From assembly GCA_964017185.1 (NCBI GenBank), contig OZ024883.1, forward strand, positions 2,480,001 to 2,544,000: DNA of 64,000 nucleotides. The letters run 5' to 3'. The translations under genes and the position numbers were made by a program. Origin of the DNA: Rugalucina vietnamica. Lineage: Eukaryota > Mollusca > Bivalvia > Lucinida > Lucinidae. A model generated the notes under the pieces. It was not told the origin of the DNA. It worked only from the letters and a program-made list of their open reading frames with translations, and did no database searches. Positions 54,901 through 64,000 of this stretch are shown one piece after another (positions within the stretch are counted from its first letter, which is position 1; each line of letters opens with the position of its first letter).

Positions 54901-55139
54901 AAATTCCTCCGAGAAACTCCGAGAAAAAGAGTTTTATCGATAAATCCAGGTAATTACCTTTCTCGGAGAAACACCGAGAAATTTCACCGAGAAACACCGC
55001 GAAATTTCGCGCAGACGATTTCGTCTACCTGGCTTATTTCGCAGTGTTTCTCCGAGAAATAAAAATTTCGCGTTTGCCATGGTTGCGGAGAAACGCGGAA
55101 TATGTTGTTATTTTTTTACCGGGAGTGTAGGTATACCCA

Positions 55140-55625
55140 TTAGCCACTAATAAACGCCAGATCCAAGAGCAGTTTGGGATCCATAGCGCCTACCGGTCAG
55201 GTACTTTGTCAGTGTTGGAATCAAGAAGAAGTCGCACGGTGCCAAGTCTGGAGAATACCATCAGAAAAACATGTCCGTGAAATGTATACCCCCTCAAACC
55301 CCATTTCTATATAGAAAAATCTTGGGTTTGCAGGGGTAAACCTATTTTTCTTATTTTTGCTCCAAAACATAGATTGTGGGTACTCGTTTGAACCGCCTCG
55401 GCCAGGCGGTTCTAACGTGTACCCACAATCTATGTTTTGAGCAACAATAAGAAAAATATCAAAATTTTTCCTCTGAAAATTATCGATTTTTGACCTGGAA
55501 AATAAATACTGTATATCACATGGGCATGTTTTCGTAATGAGAAGAAGTCGCACGGTGCCAAGTCTGGAGAATACGGTGGATGCGGCACAGTTTGACAAAA
55601 ACACACTGTCGACTTTCTCCACCAA
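55140..55625 (-). pseudogene. Mariner transposase remnant, C-terminal half
   Basis: The minus strand reads the mariner signature HPPYSPDLAPCDFF with the catalytic Asp of PDLAPCDF, upstream of it a frame-broken VEKVDSVFLSNC region. Beyond the MITE it reads IPTLTKYLTGRRYGSQTALG up to a stop. MITE A sits in the middle (55259-55539), and 35 bp of the ORF are duplicated on both sides of it. Dead copy; the N-terminal half is absent. Confidence 0.85.
55259..55539 (-). mobile_element. MITE family A with exact borders, inside mariner
   Basis: 281 bp from CATCAGAAAAACATGTCCGTG to CATGGGCATGTTTTCGTAATG. It is flanked by identical 35-bp sequences (55224-55258 and 55540-55574, beginning AGAAGAAGTCGCACGGTGCC). 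This fixes the element ends at CAT...ATG. Confidence 0.93.
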
Positions 55626-56981
55626 TCTCCCCCAATTTTGGGGTTCTCAAATTCCTCTGATTTTCATTTTATCTCAACAGCTCTTGCAGTTAATTAGCTT
55701 CAGTTTAAATCTACTTATAAGACAGGTAGTATTACAGCCACACTGCTGCTTTTACACCAAAAGAAGGCAAATTATGGCAAAAGTAACTGAATGGTTCTTT
55801 TATTACTTCTTAATCTTTAAATTGGATAGGGTGGCCAAACTTAAATTTCCTACTTTTCCACAATCCAAATCAATTGCAAATTGCTCTGGTCAACCCTGAA
55901 GAGAACCAACAAAAGGTGGCCAAATCTGCTGGTTTCAATTGTATACCAATCTAACTGCTTTATAAATCAATCACCACATGAAAATTGTCAGGAAGATTAT
56001 TTCTATGTTGGCAAGTTGATAGGGTAATCTCTTCACTACTTCACAAAGAAGTCAACAGTTCATCAATGAATTTATATAGATTGTTTGCAATATTAGAAAG
56101 AACTTAGGTGTTATTTTGGCCATACTTTGAGTTCCCCAGCTGTAACATCACTCTTTTACTATCATGAAGTTACATATAAACAAAGCACTGCGGATTTCAT
56201 GATATATGATCAGTTTATCCAAACACAGTGTAGAGCTCTAGATAAGTCAAATTGGAGAAAGTCGTCTGTCTGAAAAGTGAAAAATTCCTTTTTTCGGGGA
56301 AAAATTGATTATCATTGAAAATTTTCAATGAGTTTTCGATGTGACCTGCATCATGACAGAAGCAGAAAAGCATCAAAGCATTTTGAATTTTAGGGAATTT
56401 GAAAATTTTACAAAATTTTGAAAAATGCCATTTTCGGAAAATTAACCGGTGTTTTTTAAAATGTCTGTTCAATTGCAAAGAAAACAAAGAAAGTCATGAT
56501 CATTATACCAACATCATTCGAAGAGATGACCATGTGTTCTTAAGGTGCTCGGAAAACTGTTACAATCAAGTAGCAAAACCAGATTTCAGACACAAAGGTC
56601 CTAGCGAAATCAGAGATGCGAACCATGCAAATGGTCTTATAAAGGATGTTAAGAAAGTTCGATACAAGCAAAAAAATGTTCTTTCCACGCAAAAAAATTG
56701 GGGCCAAGGAAAAATGGATGGACTGCTTGTGCCTCCAGGCAGAGCTTCTTAACTACTGACCGACTATCTGATTACTGCTTAACCGCCTGTCCAGGGAAAG
56801 TGGTTTAGTCAAACGATCCGTACATATAAGCCTTATTGGTTTAGCTGGGTCGTTATTTTTATGAAGCATATTTTGATTGTCATGACATCCTAATGCTGGG
56901 TAAAATCCCATAAAGTGGCGGCAACGTCCCGACATAACCATTGCTGTTGACCGGGACGTAAAACATCGATTCAAACAAATT

Positions 56982-57017
<36 letters not shown>

Positions 57018-57192
57018 TTTTCCTTATAGCTTGATTTAAATGCTTCAAAACTAAAAAAAAAAATGACAGACGCAGACTTTAATTTGGATGTACAAGAAAA
57101 GGTAAAAGCAAATGTTTTAAATCAGATACCTGATCATGAACAAAATGACCATCAAACACAGACATCCGTTTTCTAACCCTTGAAGTTTTACT
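55626..57192. other. No confirmed gene
   Basis: ORF 56399-56752 has an open C-terminal part (CSENCYNQVAKPDFRHKGPS, then EIRDANHANGLIKDVKKVRY and a stop after LLVPPGRAS) without a recognised domain. ORF 55537-55899 starts inside the mariner remnant. A poly-A of ~34 is at 56981-57014. The rest is AT-rich. Confidence 0.35.
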
Positions 57193-57463
57193 CATTACGG
57201 AAACATGTCCATGCAATATACAGATTTTTTTTAAGTTGTAAACTTTGAAAATTTTCAGAAGATAATTTTTGACATTTTTGTTCAAAACATAGGTTGTGGG
57301 TACACGTTAGAACCGCCTCGCCGAGGCGGTTGTAACGAGTACCCACAATCTATGTTTTGGAGCAAAAATAAGAAAAAATAGGTATACCCCTGCATATCCC
57401 AGTTTTGCTATATAAAAGTGGGGTTCAAGGGGGTATATATTACACGGACATGTTTTCATGATG
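57193..57463 (+). mobile_element. Hairpin MITE family A, full length
   Basis: CATTACGGAAACATGTCCATG to GGACATGTTTTCATGATG; stem tip GAACCGCCTCGCCGAGGCGG. The left CTTATTTTTG arm is shortened. Confidence 0.9.
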
Positions 57464-58054
57464 TCAAAAGGGTAGGAATACTAGAAAATACCTATGTCAT
57501 ACCACGACCAATACATAAAATCCTCTATCATTTAGTGAATCAAGACAAATTGGACTACGTAAGCGCCATTTATAATAGTTGTATGATGTCTTCAATGAAA
57601 AATAAAATGTCAAAATATTAACATTTTTCCTAAAAAAATCGAATTATTTTCGAATTTGTGAAATATAGTATCTTTAGAACATACTACGTGGTTTGTTGAT
57701 AAATAACGTAGACTTTTGCTGTAAAAGGCTCAGTGAGCAAAGTATGGTACTGAAATATGTATTATGTTGTTTTGGAATTCACGTGTAATTAGTGAACCAA
57801 ATTTAAGCGTGATAACGTTGATACTATAGGCACACGAGCTGTTTATTTTACCATGGTAACGGTCACGCGGGTCACTCGGATTTTTTTTACCTCCTTTGTG
57901 TGCATTCAGTTGCTTATAAAACAGTTGATGATCAATGCATTTGCTTGAAATTACGTCAGAATTACACCGAGCGTTATTACAAAGTTAGCTGAAACAATGA
58001 CGCGATTTGGCAACTGCATTCGGAAGTAAACAACTTTTTAAGTTCCTCGGAGCC
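57464..58054. other. No gene seen
   Basis: An ORF begins in the MITE (57418) and continues IPRPIHKILYHLVNQDKLDY to a stop at 57621; no family recognised. The remainder is AT-rich. Confidence 0.35.
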
Positions 58055-58760
58055 ATCGTCAAAACATCCAGTTTTTGCGGCATTGGATCGCCTTGAAAAC
58101 CGTGCAGTAATCAAATTTTGTCGAGATCCCGGGGAAACACCAACAGAAGCTTACAAAATGATTACAGTAGCACGAAGTAAGACTTCTGTAAGTCAGACAT
58201 TGATCTTTTTAAAAGTGGTATAAAAGGTTTCAGGAGTGTGGAGACTTGATTCAAGAGCGGTCGGGTCGAGGGCAGAAATCAAGTGTCAGGAAAAAACGTT
58301 GACGTCGATTTGTGACGCCCTGGGTGGAGAGGGACGATTGATTGTCCATGCCCTGTCCGAAAGGTTCGATTTGAGTATATGCATCAGGAAAACATGTCCG
58401 TGTAATGTATACCCCCTTGAACCCCACTTTTATATAGCAAAACTGGGGTATGCAGGGGTATATCTATTTTTATTATTTTTGCTCCAAAACATAGATTGTG
58501 GGTACTCGTTAGAACCGCCTCGGCGAGGCGGTTCTAACGTGTACACACAATCTATGTTTTGAGCAAAAATAAGAAAAATATCGAAAAAATTCTACTGAAA
58601 ATTTTCAATTTTTACAACTTTAGAAACATTTGTATATTACACGGGCGTGTTTTCGAAATGTGCTGTCTACAAACTTTATAGTACAAAGTGTTGACAAAGC
58701 AGTTAAACATGTCAAAGATGCATTATGGTGACTTCTGTGAGAAAAAATGAACACATCAAT
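58055..58760 (+). pseudogene. Mariner transposase remnant, N-terminal domain
   Basis: The plus strand reads ENRAVIKFCRDPGETPTEAY, then VSQT, KWYKRFQECGDLIQERSGRG and, after a frameshift, ALSERFDLSI: the paired-domain-like HTH region of mariner transposases. MITE A interrupts at 58382. Joining the flanks gives FDLSICAVYKL, matching the family's FDISVGTVHKI, and a frame-broken HVKDALW follows. Stops and shifts make it inactive. It is on the opposite strand to the remnant at 55140-55625, so it is a separate copy. Confidence 0.8.
58382..58660 (-). mobile_element. Hairpin MITE family A inside mariner, no long duplication
   Basis: 279 bp, CATCAGGAAAACATGTCCGTG to CACGGGCGTGTTTTCGAAATG, with an intact central stem. 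The flanking mariner frame rejoins directly, so any target duplication is 3 bp or less. Confidence 0.92.
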
Positions 58761-58914
58761 AACAGGTCTTCATCACTCAACGGTAAAGACGTAGTTGACG
58801 TCGCGTTGCCCAGTTGACGTGCCCCGCGGTCATGATATTAGCTGTCTTTGGGAGCCTGGAACTTTCCTAAAACATCGGATCTACACCAAACTTGGCCAAA
58901 TTTTAAAAGCGTCT

Positions 58915-59495
58915 TTAACCCACCATTGTATTTGGAAATAATTCATAGTGTCTACGATGAAATTTAGAAAAGGTATTTAGAAGTTTATGATATCGATAGC
59001 CCTGTTGGAGGAGTTTGGCCGTTAAACATTTATTTTGAGCGTTGAAGCCTGTAACATGATTGCAGACTCTAGCAAACCTAATAAGTTGCGAAATGTATAC
59101 ACCATAAGAAGCACGACGAGGAACGTCACCATCCAAAAGCGGAAAATTTACTATTATATCAAAATCAAAGTCATCGCGCTTATCATAAATTTCAGAAGAA
59201 ACAAATCCATTTGCAACAGAAAGATGTAGATCGAAAAAGGGGGCTTCGGTTTCCGAGATATTGGCTTTGTTCAAATGCAGTTCAGATGGATAAATTTGAC
59301 TGACCGTACCTTCAAAATGAGGGTTGTCAATGTTCAAAAGTTCATCGCGGTACCTAGAAGTGGAATTAAAAGCCTCGATAACATCAGCTTGATTTTCATG
59401 GTAAAGAGAATCCATGAAATCTCTTTCGTAGCAGTATAAAAATAAATCAGCTACGAGAGGTGCGCGATTTGTACCCATCGGAATAAAGTTTTTTT
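58915..59495 (-). pseudogene. Penelope-type reverse transcriptase fragment
   Basis: The minus-strand frame begins after FIP with MGTNRAPLVADLFLYCYERD (RT motif B: P-M-G-T-N-x-A-P). It continues FNSTSRYRDELLNIDNPHFE, where the family has Y-I-D-D at the catalytic site: one catalytic Asp is retained and the second is Glu. PFFDLHLSVANGFVSSEIYD, KRDDFDF, SYGVYISQLIRFARVC and LLQQGYRYHKLLNTFSKFHR follow, then a stop. About 187 codons of the palm and thumb remain; the fingers and the GIY-YIG endonuclease are absent. A poly-T lies directly beyond the N-terminal edge. Assignment to Penelope-like rather than another RT group rests on wording alone. Inactive. Confidence 0.7.
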
Positions 59496-60986
59496 TTTTT
59501 TTTGCTCACTGATCAGAACCTCTGCAGAGCCTCATTTTCTGATTTTATATTTATTTTGGAAGCCATCTTGGATTTTTGAGCCACCGTATTGAAAATTGGG
59601 TTAATTTTGAAACGATTTGCTAACGAGAAAATTTCAAATAGTTCATGCTTATGAACGCACCGGCCTAGTAAAGGTTAAATACTCAATAATTCTGCAAAAT
59701 AGTCGGTATAGGTTAAAGACTTCATGATTCTAAATAATCGCCATTCTAATCAGTTTCAACTATTGCCTCTCAGCAACCCCATGATTCAGATAGACTTTAT
59801 TTCCGGTACCCATTAAAACTGAATCTATGTTTTTCATAATTCCATTAAAGGTAACATGAACAGTTAAATTCACTTTAGTTTTATTGAAGTATAGAAGAGC
59901 TTATGTTTCAAAATCTATCTCAACAAAATTTCCTTACTCTCCCAATTGCGAGCCCCATTTAAAATTCCACAAAGACAATGATGACCCATTTTAATATTGT
60001 TTTTATTTGGTGATGTTGAAAATAATCCAGAAATGACATTTTTTAACATTATTAAGTTTCTTCTCACTTATAAGAACCTAATTTTCTGATTTTATATTTA
60101 TTTTGGTAGCAATCTAAGACTTTTAAGCCGCCAGCTTGACAATTAGTCCAGTAGCCATCAGCATAACCTGGAAGATGGTGCCGCATAAAATTTTATGGTG
60201 GTTTCTAGTTCACTAGGCCATGCTAGTTCAGAAACTGCATGATGCCACCCTGGCATCATTGAGCGTTTTGAAAAAATCAAGATGGCGTCCAAGATGGTTG
60301 CCATAAACAATAAAACAGCACCCACGAGTTGATTATACCAATTGCTTTGTATTTAAAATGCTTATTTTATGCTATAAACATCATTAAAATGATTGTTCTA
60401 AGTTTTAACCCCCCATATTATTGTTATGAGGCAAGATGGTGGCCAAGATGGCTGCCATAATCATAATAAAAGCGGTGTTTTCTCCATAAAACGGCAATCA
60501 ACTGCTGCATAAAAACAGTGCCTTGTGCTTGAAAGTCCATTTTTCCTGTACACATAATAGTCAAGTGTTTTGGTTTCAATTATGGCCCCTCATCATAACA
60601 AAGAGGAAAGATGGTGACCAAGATGGCCGCCAAAATTATTATTTAAAAGAATGTGTTCTCTGATTAACACATTATTCCTGTGCTGCATATACCCAATGCC
60701 ATGGATTTGAAACGCTCATATGATGTTACCACCAGCATGATTTTGTGTTTATTCACAGATATTAACAATGATCCAAGATGGTGGCCAAGATGGCCACCAT
60801 AATAATTATATATGGGTATACATAATCTCTGATTGAATCAGCATTCAAGTTCTGCATTTACACAATGTATTGTAATTAAAATGTTCAATTTATATTGTAA
60901 ACGGCAAAATGAAGCGTTTTGTAATCATTTTTGACCCAGCTTCATTGACTTATTAGAGAATTATCACGACGACTGAAGAACTAACT
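59496..60986. repeat. Array of ~150-170-bp units with AAGATGGNNGCCAAGATGG
   Basis: Units near 60280, 60434, 60608 and 60776 each contain two ATGG(C/T)(G/C)(G/C/T)CC motifs about 14 bp apart (for example AAGATGGTGGCCAAGATGGC). An AAGATGGTGGCCAAGATG unit reappears at 61360 beyond a family-C insertion, and inverted units lie at 59560 and 60100. GATGCCACCCTGGCATC at 60243 matches the small palindrome at the ends of 43049-46427. No gene. Confidence 0.7.
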
Positions 60987-61351
60987 AAATGTTATGAACC
61001 ACTGCAGAAGCTGAGGGTGAGGTTATGGCCATGTAAAACCGGTTTAAGCCCGCCAGTAACTTTGTGTTACTGATCGTTCCAAGCCGATACTTCTGTGGTG
61101 GCTCTTTTTGTTTTATGTCTTGGTGTTTAATTTTTTTTTTGCTGTTGGCGCCTTATGTATGTTTGCATATTTTTAGTTAAGTTAACTGAGTGGCCACCTA
61201 TTGGGATAATAGCTGCTCATTCGGCTTACGATATGTTTCATGGTATAAGTACCTGATAGTTAGTTTGGTTTTTTCCCACCTCGGTTTTTGGAGTGGGAAT
61301 CTTTTTCTGATTGCGCCTTTTCCTGATCTTTGCCTACTTGTACCTTTTTAT
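60987..61351 (+). repeat. Dispersed repeat family C, full length, within the ATGGC array
   Basis: GTTATGAACCACTGCAGAAG to CTTTGCCTACTTGTACCTTT. It separates two units of the AAGATGG array, so it inserted later than the array formed. Confidence 0.8.
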
Positions 61352-61399
61352 AACAATGAGACAAGATGGTGGCCAAGATGACCACGGTACTCATGATTT

Positions 61400-63420
61400 A
61401 ATTAATATTCTCTGGCTATAGCAGATTATCAGTGCTGCAAATACTGAATGACTTGTATTTGAAATGATCATTTTATGTTGTAAACAACGCAATTCAATGC
61501 TTATGTTTTGTTTTGATGGCGTAACATTGAGTCATATTGAACAATGTGCCCTACGCAATCGTAATACGACTTAGACCATCTTCACTGATCAAAACATCAT
61601 TTCAATGTAATTATTACATATTGATTTAGCAGGTTAAAGGGAGGGAAGTAAAGCAATCTACACCACCAAATGAAGGTACTTGTAAAATTGACTGTTTAAA
61701 TATAGGAGAGAAAGAGGACTGTATCTATTTTCTTTAAAAGATAATTTAGTGTATCCCTAAATAGAGCTATATAACGCTGGGCTCGTGGTCTATATGTCTG
61801 TGGTGAATTTGGAAAGAAAGTAGCAGACTGAGAAAAATATACAAAGCTGGTTTACAAAGAAAAAAGGAAATGCTTAAAATGTGCATAAAACTCTGAATTG
61901 GGATTACAACATCACCGCTTTATATACAATATAGCCACATTTCAAATAAGCACATGTGTACATGTAAACCTTCACCTAGTCTTTTTAGCACATGTATTCA
62001 AAATTGATGGACGAGTTTGAAATTGTTGGCTGGAAAGTTATTGATCGCTTCTACAGCGTGGATATGGGGATTACCAACACAATATGTTTTGAAGCGAAAA
62101 GTACTAGTTGAGAAATCCACATACAGTGCGCTGGCCAGTTAGTTGTCATCGATGGGCTGTGCTATTCAATGGACGACTCATAATAACTGCCAAATGTTTA
62201 TATGTATACGGTCGTGGAGTGTTACTTTGGCTGTAGCATTAAAACACCACTGCATTAGGTCCTGCTCCAGCAGGACAAGATGTTTTACACATGCACTTCT
62301 ATAGCAGTCACTCAACACTATTCGAACTTCTCAGCAGATGACACCTGTTAAACCACTGTTGAAAAGATACAATGATTTCGGTATTCATGTGCAAGTTACT
62401 GCGACTATCTCATATTGAAGAAGAGACTGATGAAAAGCACACTTACTGATCGTGTTCGGGCCTAACGCTAATTCTGTTGATGTGAGACCTGGTGTGACAC
62501 TAGCAAGAAGTGAGGTTGCGAACTAGGGGGAGGGGAATGTGTAAGCGGCATACACGAACGCCTATGTATTGCTCAAGATTAAAATGCTACAATCAGTGTA
62601 ACCTAAAAAGCAGCTATTGTATATAAAAGACATAATAGGAAGGAAAGGACCGTAAATATTGGGTTAAATGGTAAAACATAAGACGGTAGTTTCTTTCCTT
62701 CTTGCAGTCCATGCTGTTTCTGTCAGGATGCATAATGAATCGAAGGGGTCAGTCTTAAAACAAATTCGAAGGGCTTCATACCTGACAAGTTCAGTGAACT
62801 GAGTAAGCCTTTACCAGATAAGATCAGGGAAGTTATCGCATTTGGAGGATGTTATGGCAGCAACGTAAAAAATCTCTGTAAGACATATGGTTTGATGTAA
62901 AACCGGTAAAAATAGGCTAACAAACACTCCCTAGCATAAGGCATATAACCATCATATACACAGTAGGTTACCAAAACAAAGTGAAACCAGGACATACGCA
63001 GACATCCATTTGAAAATCCGCTATTGATCAATATGAATGGTCTTAGTTACAACTAAAGTCGAAATAATGTTGAAGGGCTCTGAGCGCTTGTGCCATTTAC
63101 AACAGCCAAGCGCATGGCTCAAGCAAAGGATGTTAGAATGAACTGCTGTGAAAAGGCTTCAGAACAATCCTGCTCATCATCAAAATATAGGCGCTTTATT
63201 AAACAACTAGCCTGCACAGTGTTTTGCAGATGCCATTGAAGAAACAGCTGTTGCAATTGTTGACCAATATAGCTGATGACGCTGTTAGTTATTACGAGGA
63301 TAACTTGACACAGACGAAATACCTTGTCTCGGTTTTAGCTTAAAATGCCTATTTTGTCTTTCATTTTATGATGTAGATTTGTATCCCTCTCTTTATTCTG
63401 CTTACTTAAAGCTCAACAAA
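61400..63420. other. No confirmed gene; coding-like traces
   Basis: Open pieces without recognised family: 62770-62899 (KGFIPDKFSELSKPLPDKIR, EVIAFGGCYGSNVKNLCKTY) and 63140-63290 (VKRLQNNPAHHQNIGALLNN; FADAIEETAVAIVDQYS in another frame). They could be a decayed element or exons. The rest is AT-rich. Confidence 0.35.
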
Positions 63421-63656
63421 TGAGCCGCATCATGAGAAAAACCAACAATTCATATACTAAAACAAAGGCGCAGACCTTTTTCGCAATTGCAAAGGGACCA
63501 TCTCCTTTGTTTTCGCTACATGGATAGAAGTTTCCTGTACAGTACTTTCTAAATCCAAAATTTCAAGCCTCTATTCATCTTCAGTGTTTGTATTGCTAGT
63601 TGTGTGTCTGACCTGCTCAGGAAACCATGTTGTTGGTTTTCTAATGACGCGGCTCA
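63421..63656 (-). mobile_element. Hairpin MITE family B, old copy
   Basis: TGAGCCGCATCATGAGAAAAACC ... GGTTTTCTAATGACGCGGCTCA. The inner hairpin is strongly diverged (CAGACCTTTTTCGCAATTGC). Confidence 0.82.
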
Positions 63657-64000
63657 AAATATATTTTGATAAGATTTTTGAATCAGAGACCATTTTCCCT
63701 TTAAATATATCATGATTAAAGTGGCAATTTTGGCCATCATTGCTGGGTCAGAACTGAACAAAACTCTCACTTGTACGTTAAACAAAATATATTTAAAAAG
63801 TCAAACACGACGTTGGTTATATGCAGCACATGAATGCTGTATTAAACAGAGAACAAGTTCTCTATATGATTTCGGCGGCCATCTTGACCACCATCTTGCA
63901 TCATCGTTTGGTCAGAGCTTAACAAAACCTCTAACCAGTACTGTAAACAAAATATGAGCAATTCAAACACCAGACATTGGTTATATGCAGCACATGAATG
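63657..64000. repeat. Start of another ATGGC-type array
   Basis: GGCGGCCATCTTGACCACCATCTTGCATCA at 63874-63903 is the inverted form of the AAGATGG units. GGTTATATGCAGCACATGAATG occurs at 63814 and again at the window end (period ~165 bp). The ORF 63712-63957 reads the repeats. Confidence 0.6.

Larger units (their letters stand above)
51333..55127. mobile_element. 3.8-kb segment with Tc1-like ends and TTTCTCGGAGAAA motifs
   Basis: Left end CAGTCCCGGTAAAAAATCAA and right end (complement) CACTCCCGGTAAAAAAATAA are inverted repeats of ~32 bp, each flanked by TA (51331-51332, 55128-55129). CAGT ends and a TA target are typical of Tc1/mariner. Both subterminal ~220 bp regions are filled with TTTCTCGGAGAAA, CACCGAGAAATTTC and CGCGGTGTTTCTC variants. 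The interior holds a MITE A (53440-53707), a LINE-type tail (51905-51960) and two exon-like ORFs. Single element or two facing fragments: the TA flanks favour one element. Confidence 0.6.

Overview
The window looks like AT-rich nuclear DNA of an invertebrate animal. Coding signal is sparse and intron-interrupted, and no prokaryotic gene layout is present. The main signals are C2H2 zinc-finger arrays, decayed non-LTR, Penelope-like, mariner and pogo/Tigger elements, tRNA-derived SINE pieces, and several families of short hairpin-rich DNA transposons. Elements that combine a hairpin end, a GC-rich microsatellite and long tandem monomers resemble the pearl/Helentron-associated elements known from bivalves, so a bivalve mollusc is the best guess. 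That is an inference; no species-diagnostic gene was seen.

Layout. 0-6.5 kb: a decayed zinc-finger fragment, hairpin MITEs, and one ~2.46-kb satellite-cored element that split a MITE. 6.5-8.4 kb: a 5'-truncated LINE endonuclease next to an exon-like segment on the minus strand. 8.7-11 kb: a frameshifted C2H2 array (-). 11.9-15.7 kb: a pogo/Tigger-like transposase remnant broken by a MITE, then a reverse-transcriptase remnant broken by a MITE and by a 1.7-kb foldback element. 16-23 kb: a long CA/TA microsatellite and two satellite-cored elements. 23-30.3 kb: LINE 3' ends, one interrupted by a TA-flanked element, with a second copy of that element nearby. 30.4-34.1 kb: two MITEs in tandem and a second C2H2 array (-) of 14 fingers. 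34.8-39 kb: exon-like ORFs, a SINE, and a foldback element built from CGTACG-type motifs. 39-51 kb: dispersed repeats, a tRNA-like sequence, and a 3.4-kb inverted structure rich in ATGGCGGC motifs. 51.3-55.1 kb: a 3.8-kb segment with Tc1-like ends that encloses two phase-compatible exon-like ORFs. 55-64 kb: two mariner remnants each hit by a MITE, a Penelope-type RT remnant, and more dispersed repeats.

How the parts relate. The two zinc-finger arrays probably descend from one gene: both have the same upstream ~75-nt segment behind a matching splice acceptor. Everything else is mainly a record of nested transposition. In several places the interrupted host sequence (a MITE, a LINE ORF, a tandem repeat, a mariner ORF) lets the exact insertion be read back. 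No complete, clearly functional host gene can be followed from end to end. The best candidate for an intact coding exon is the 14-finger ORF at 31.2-32.6 kb.
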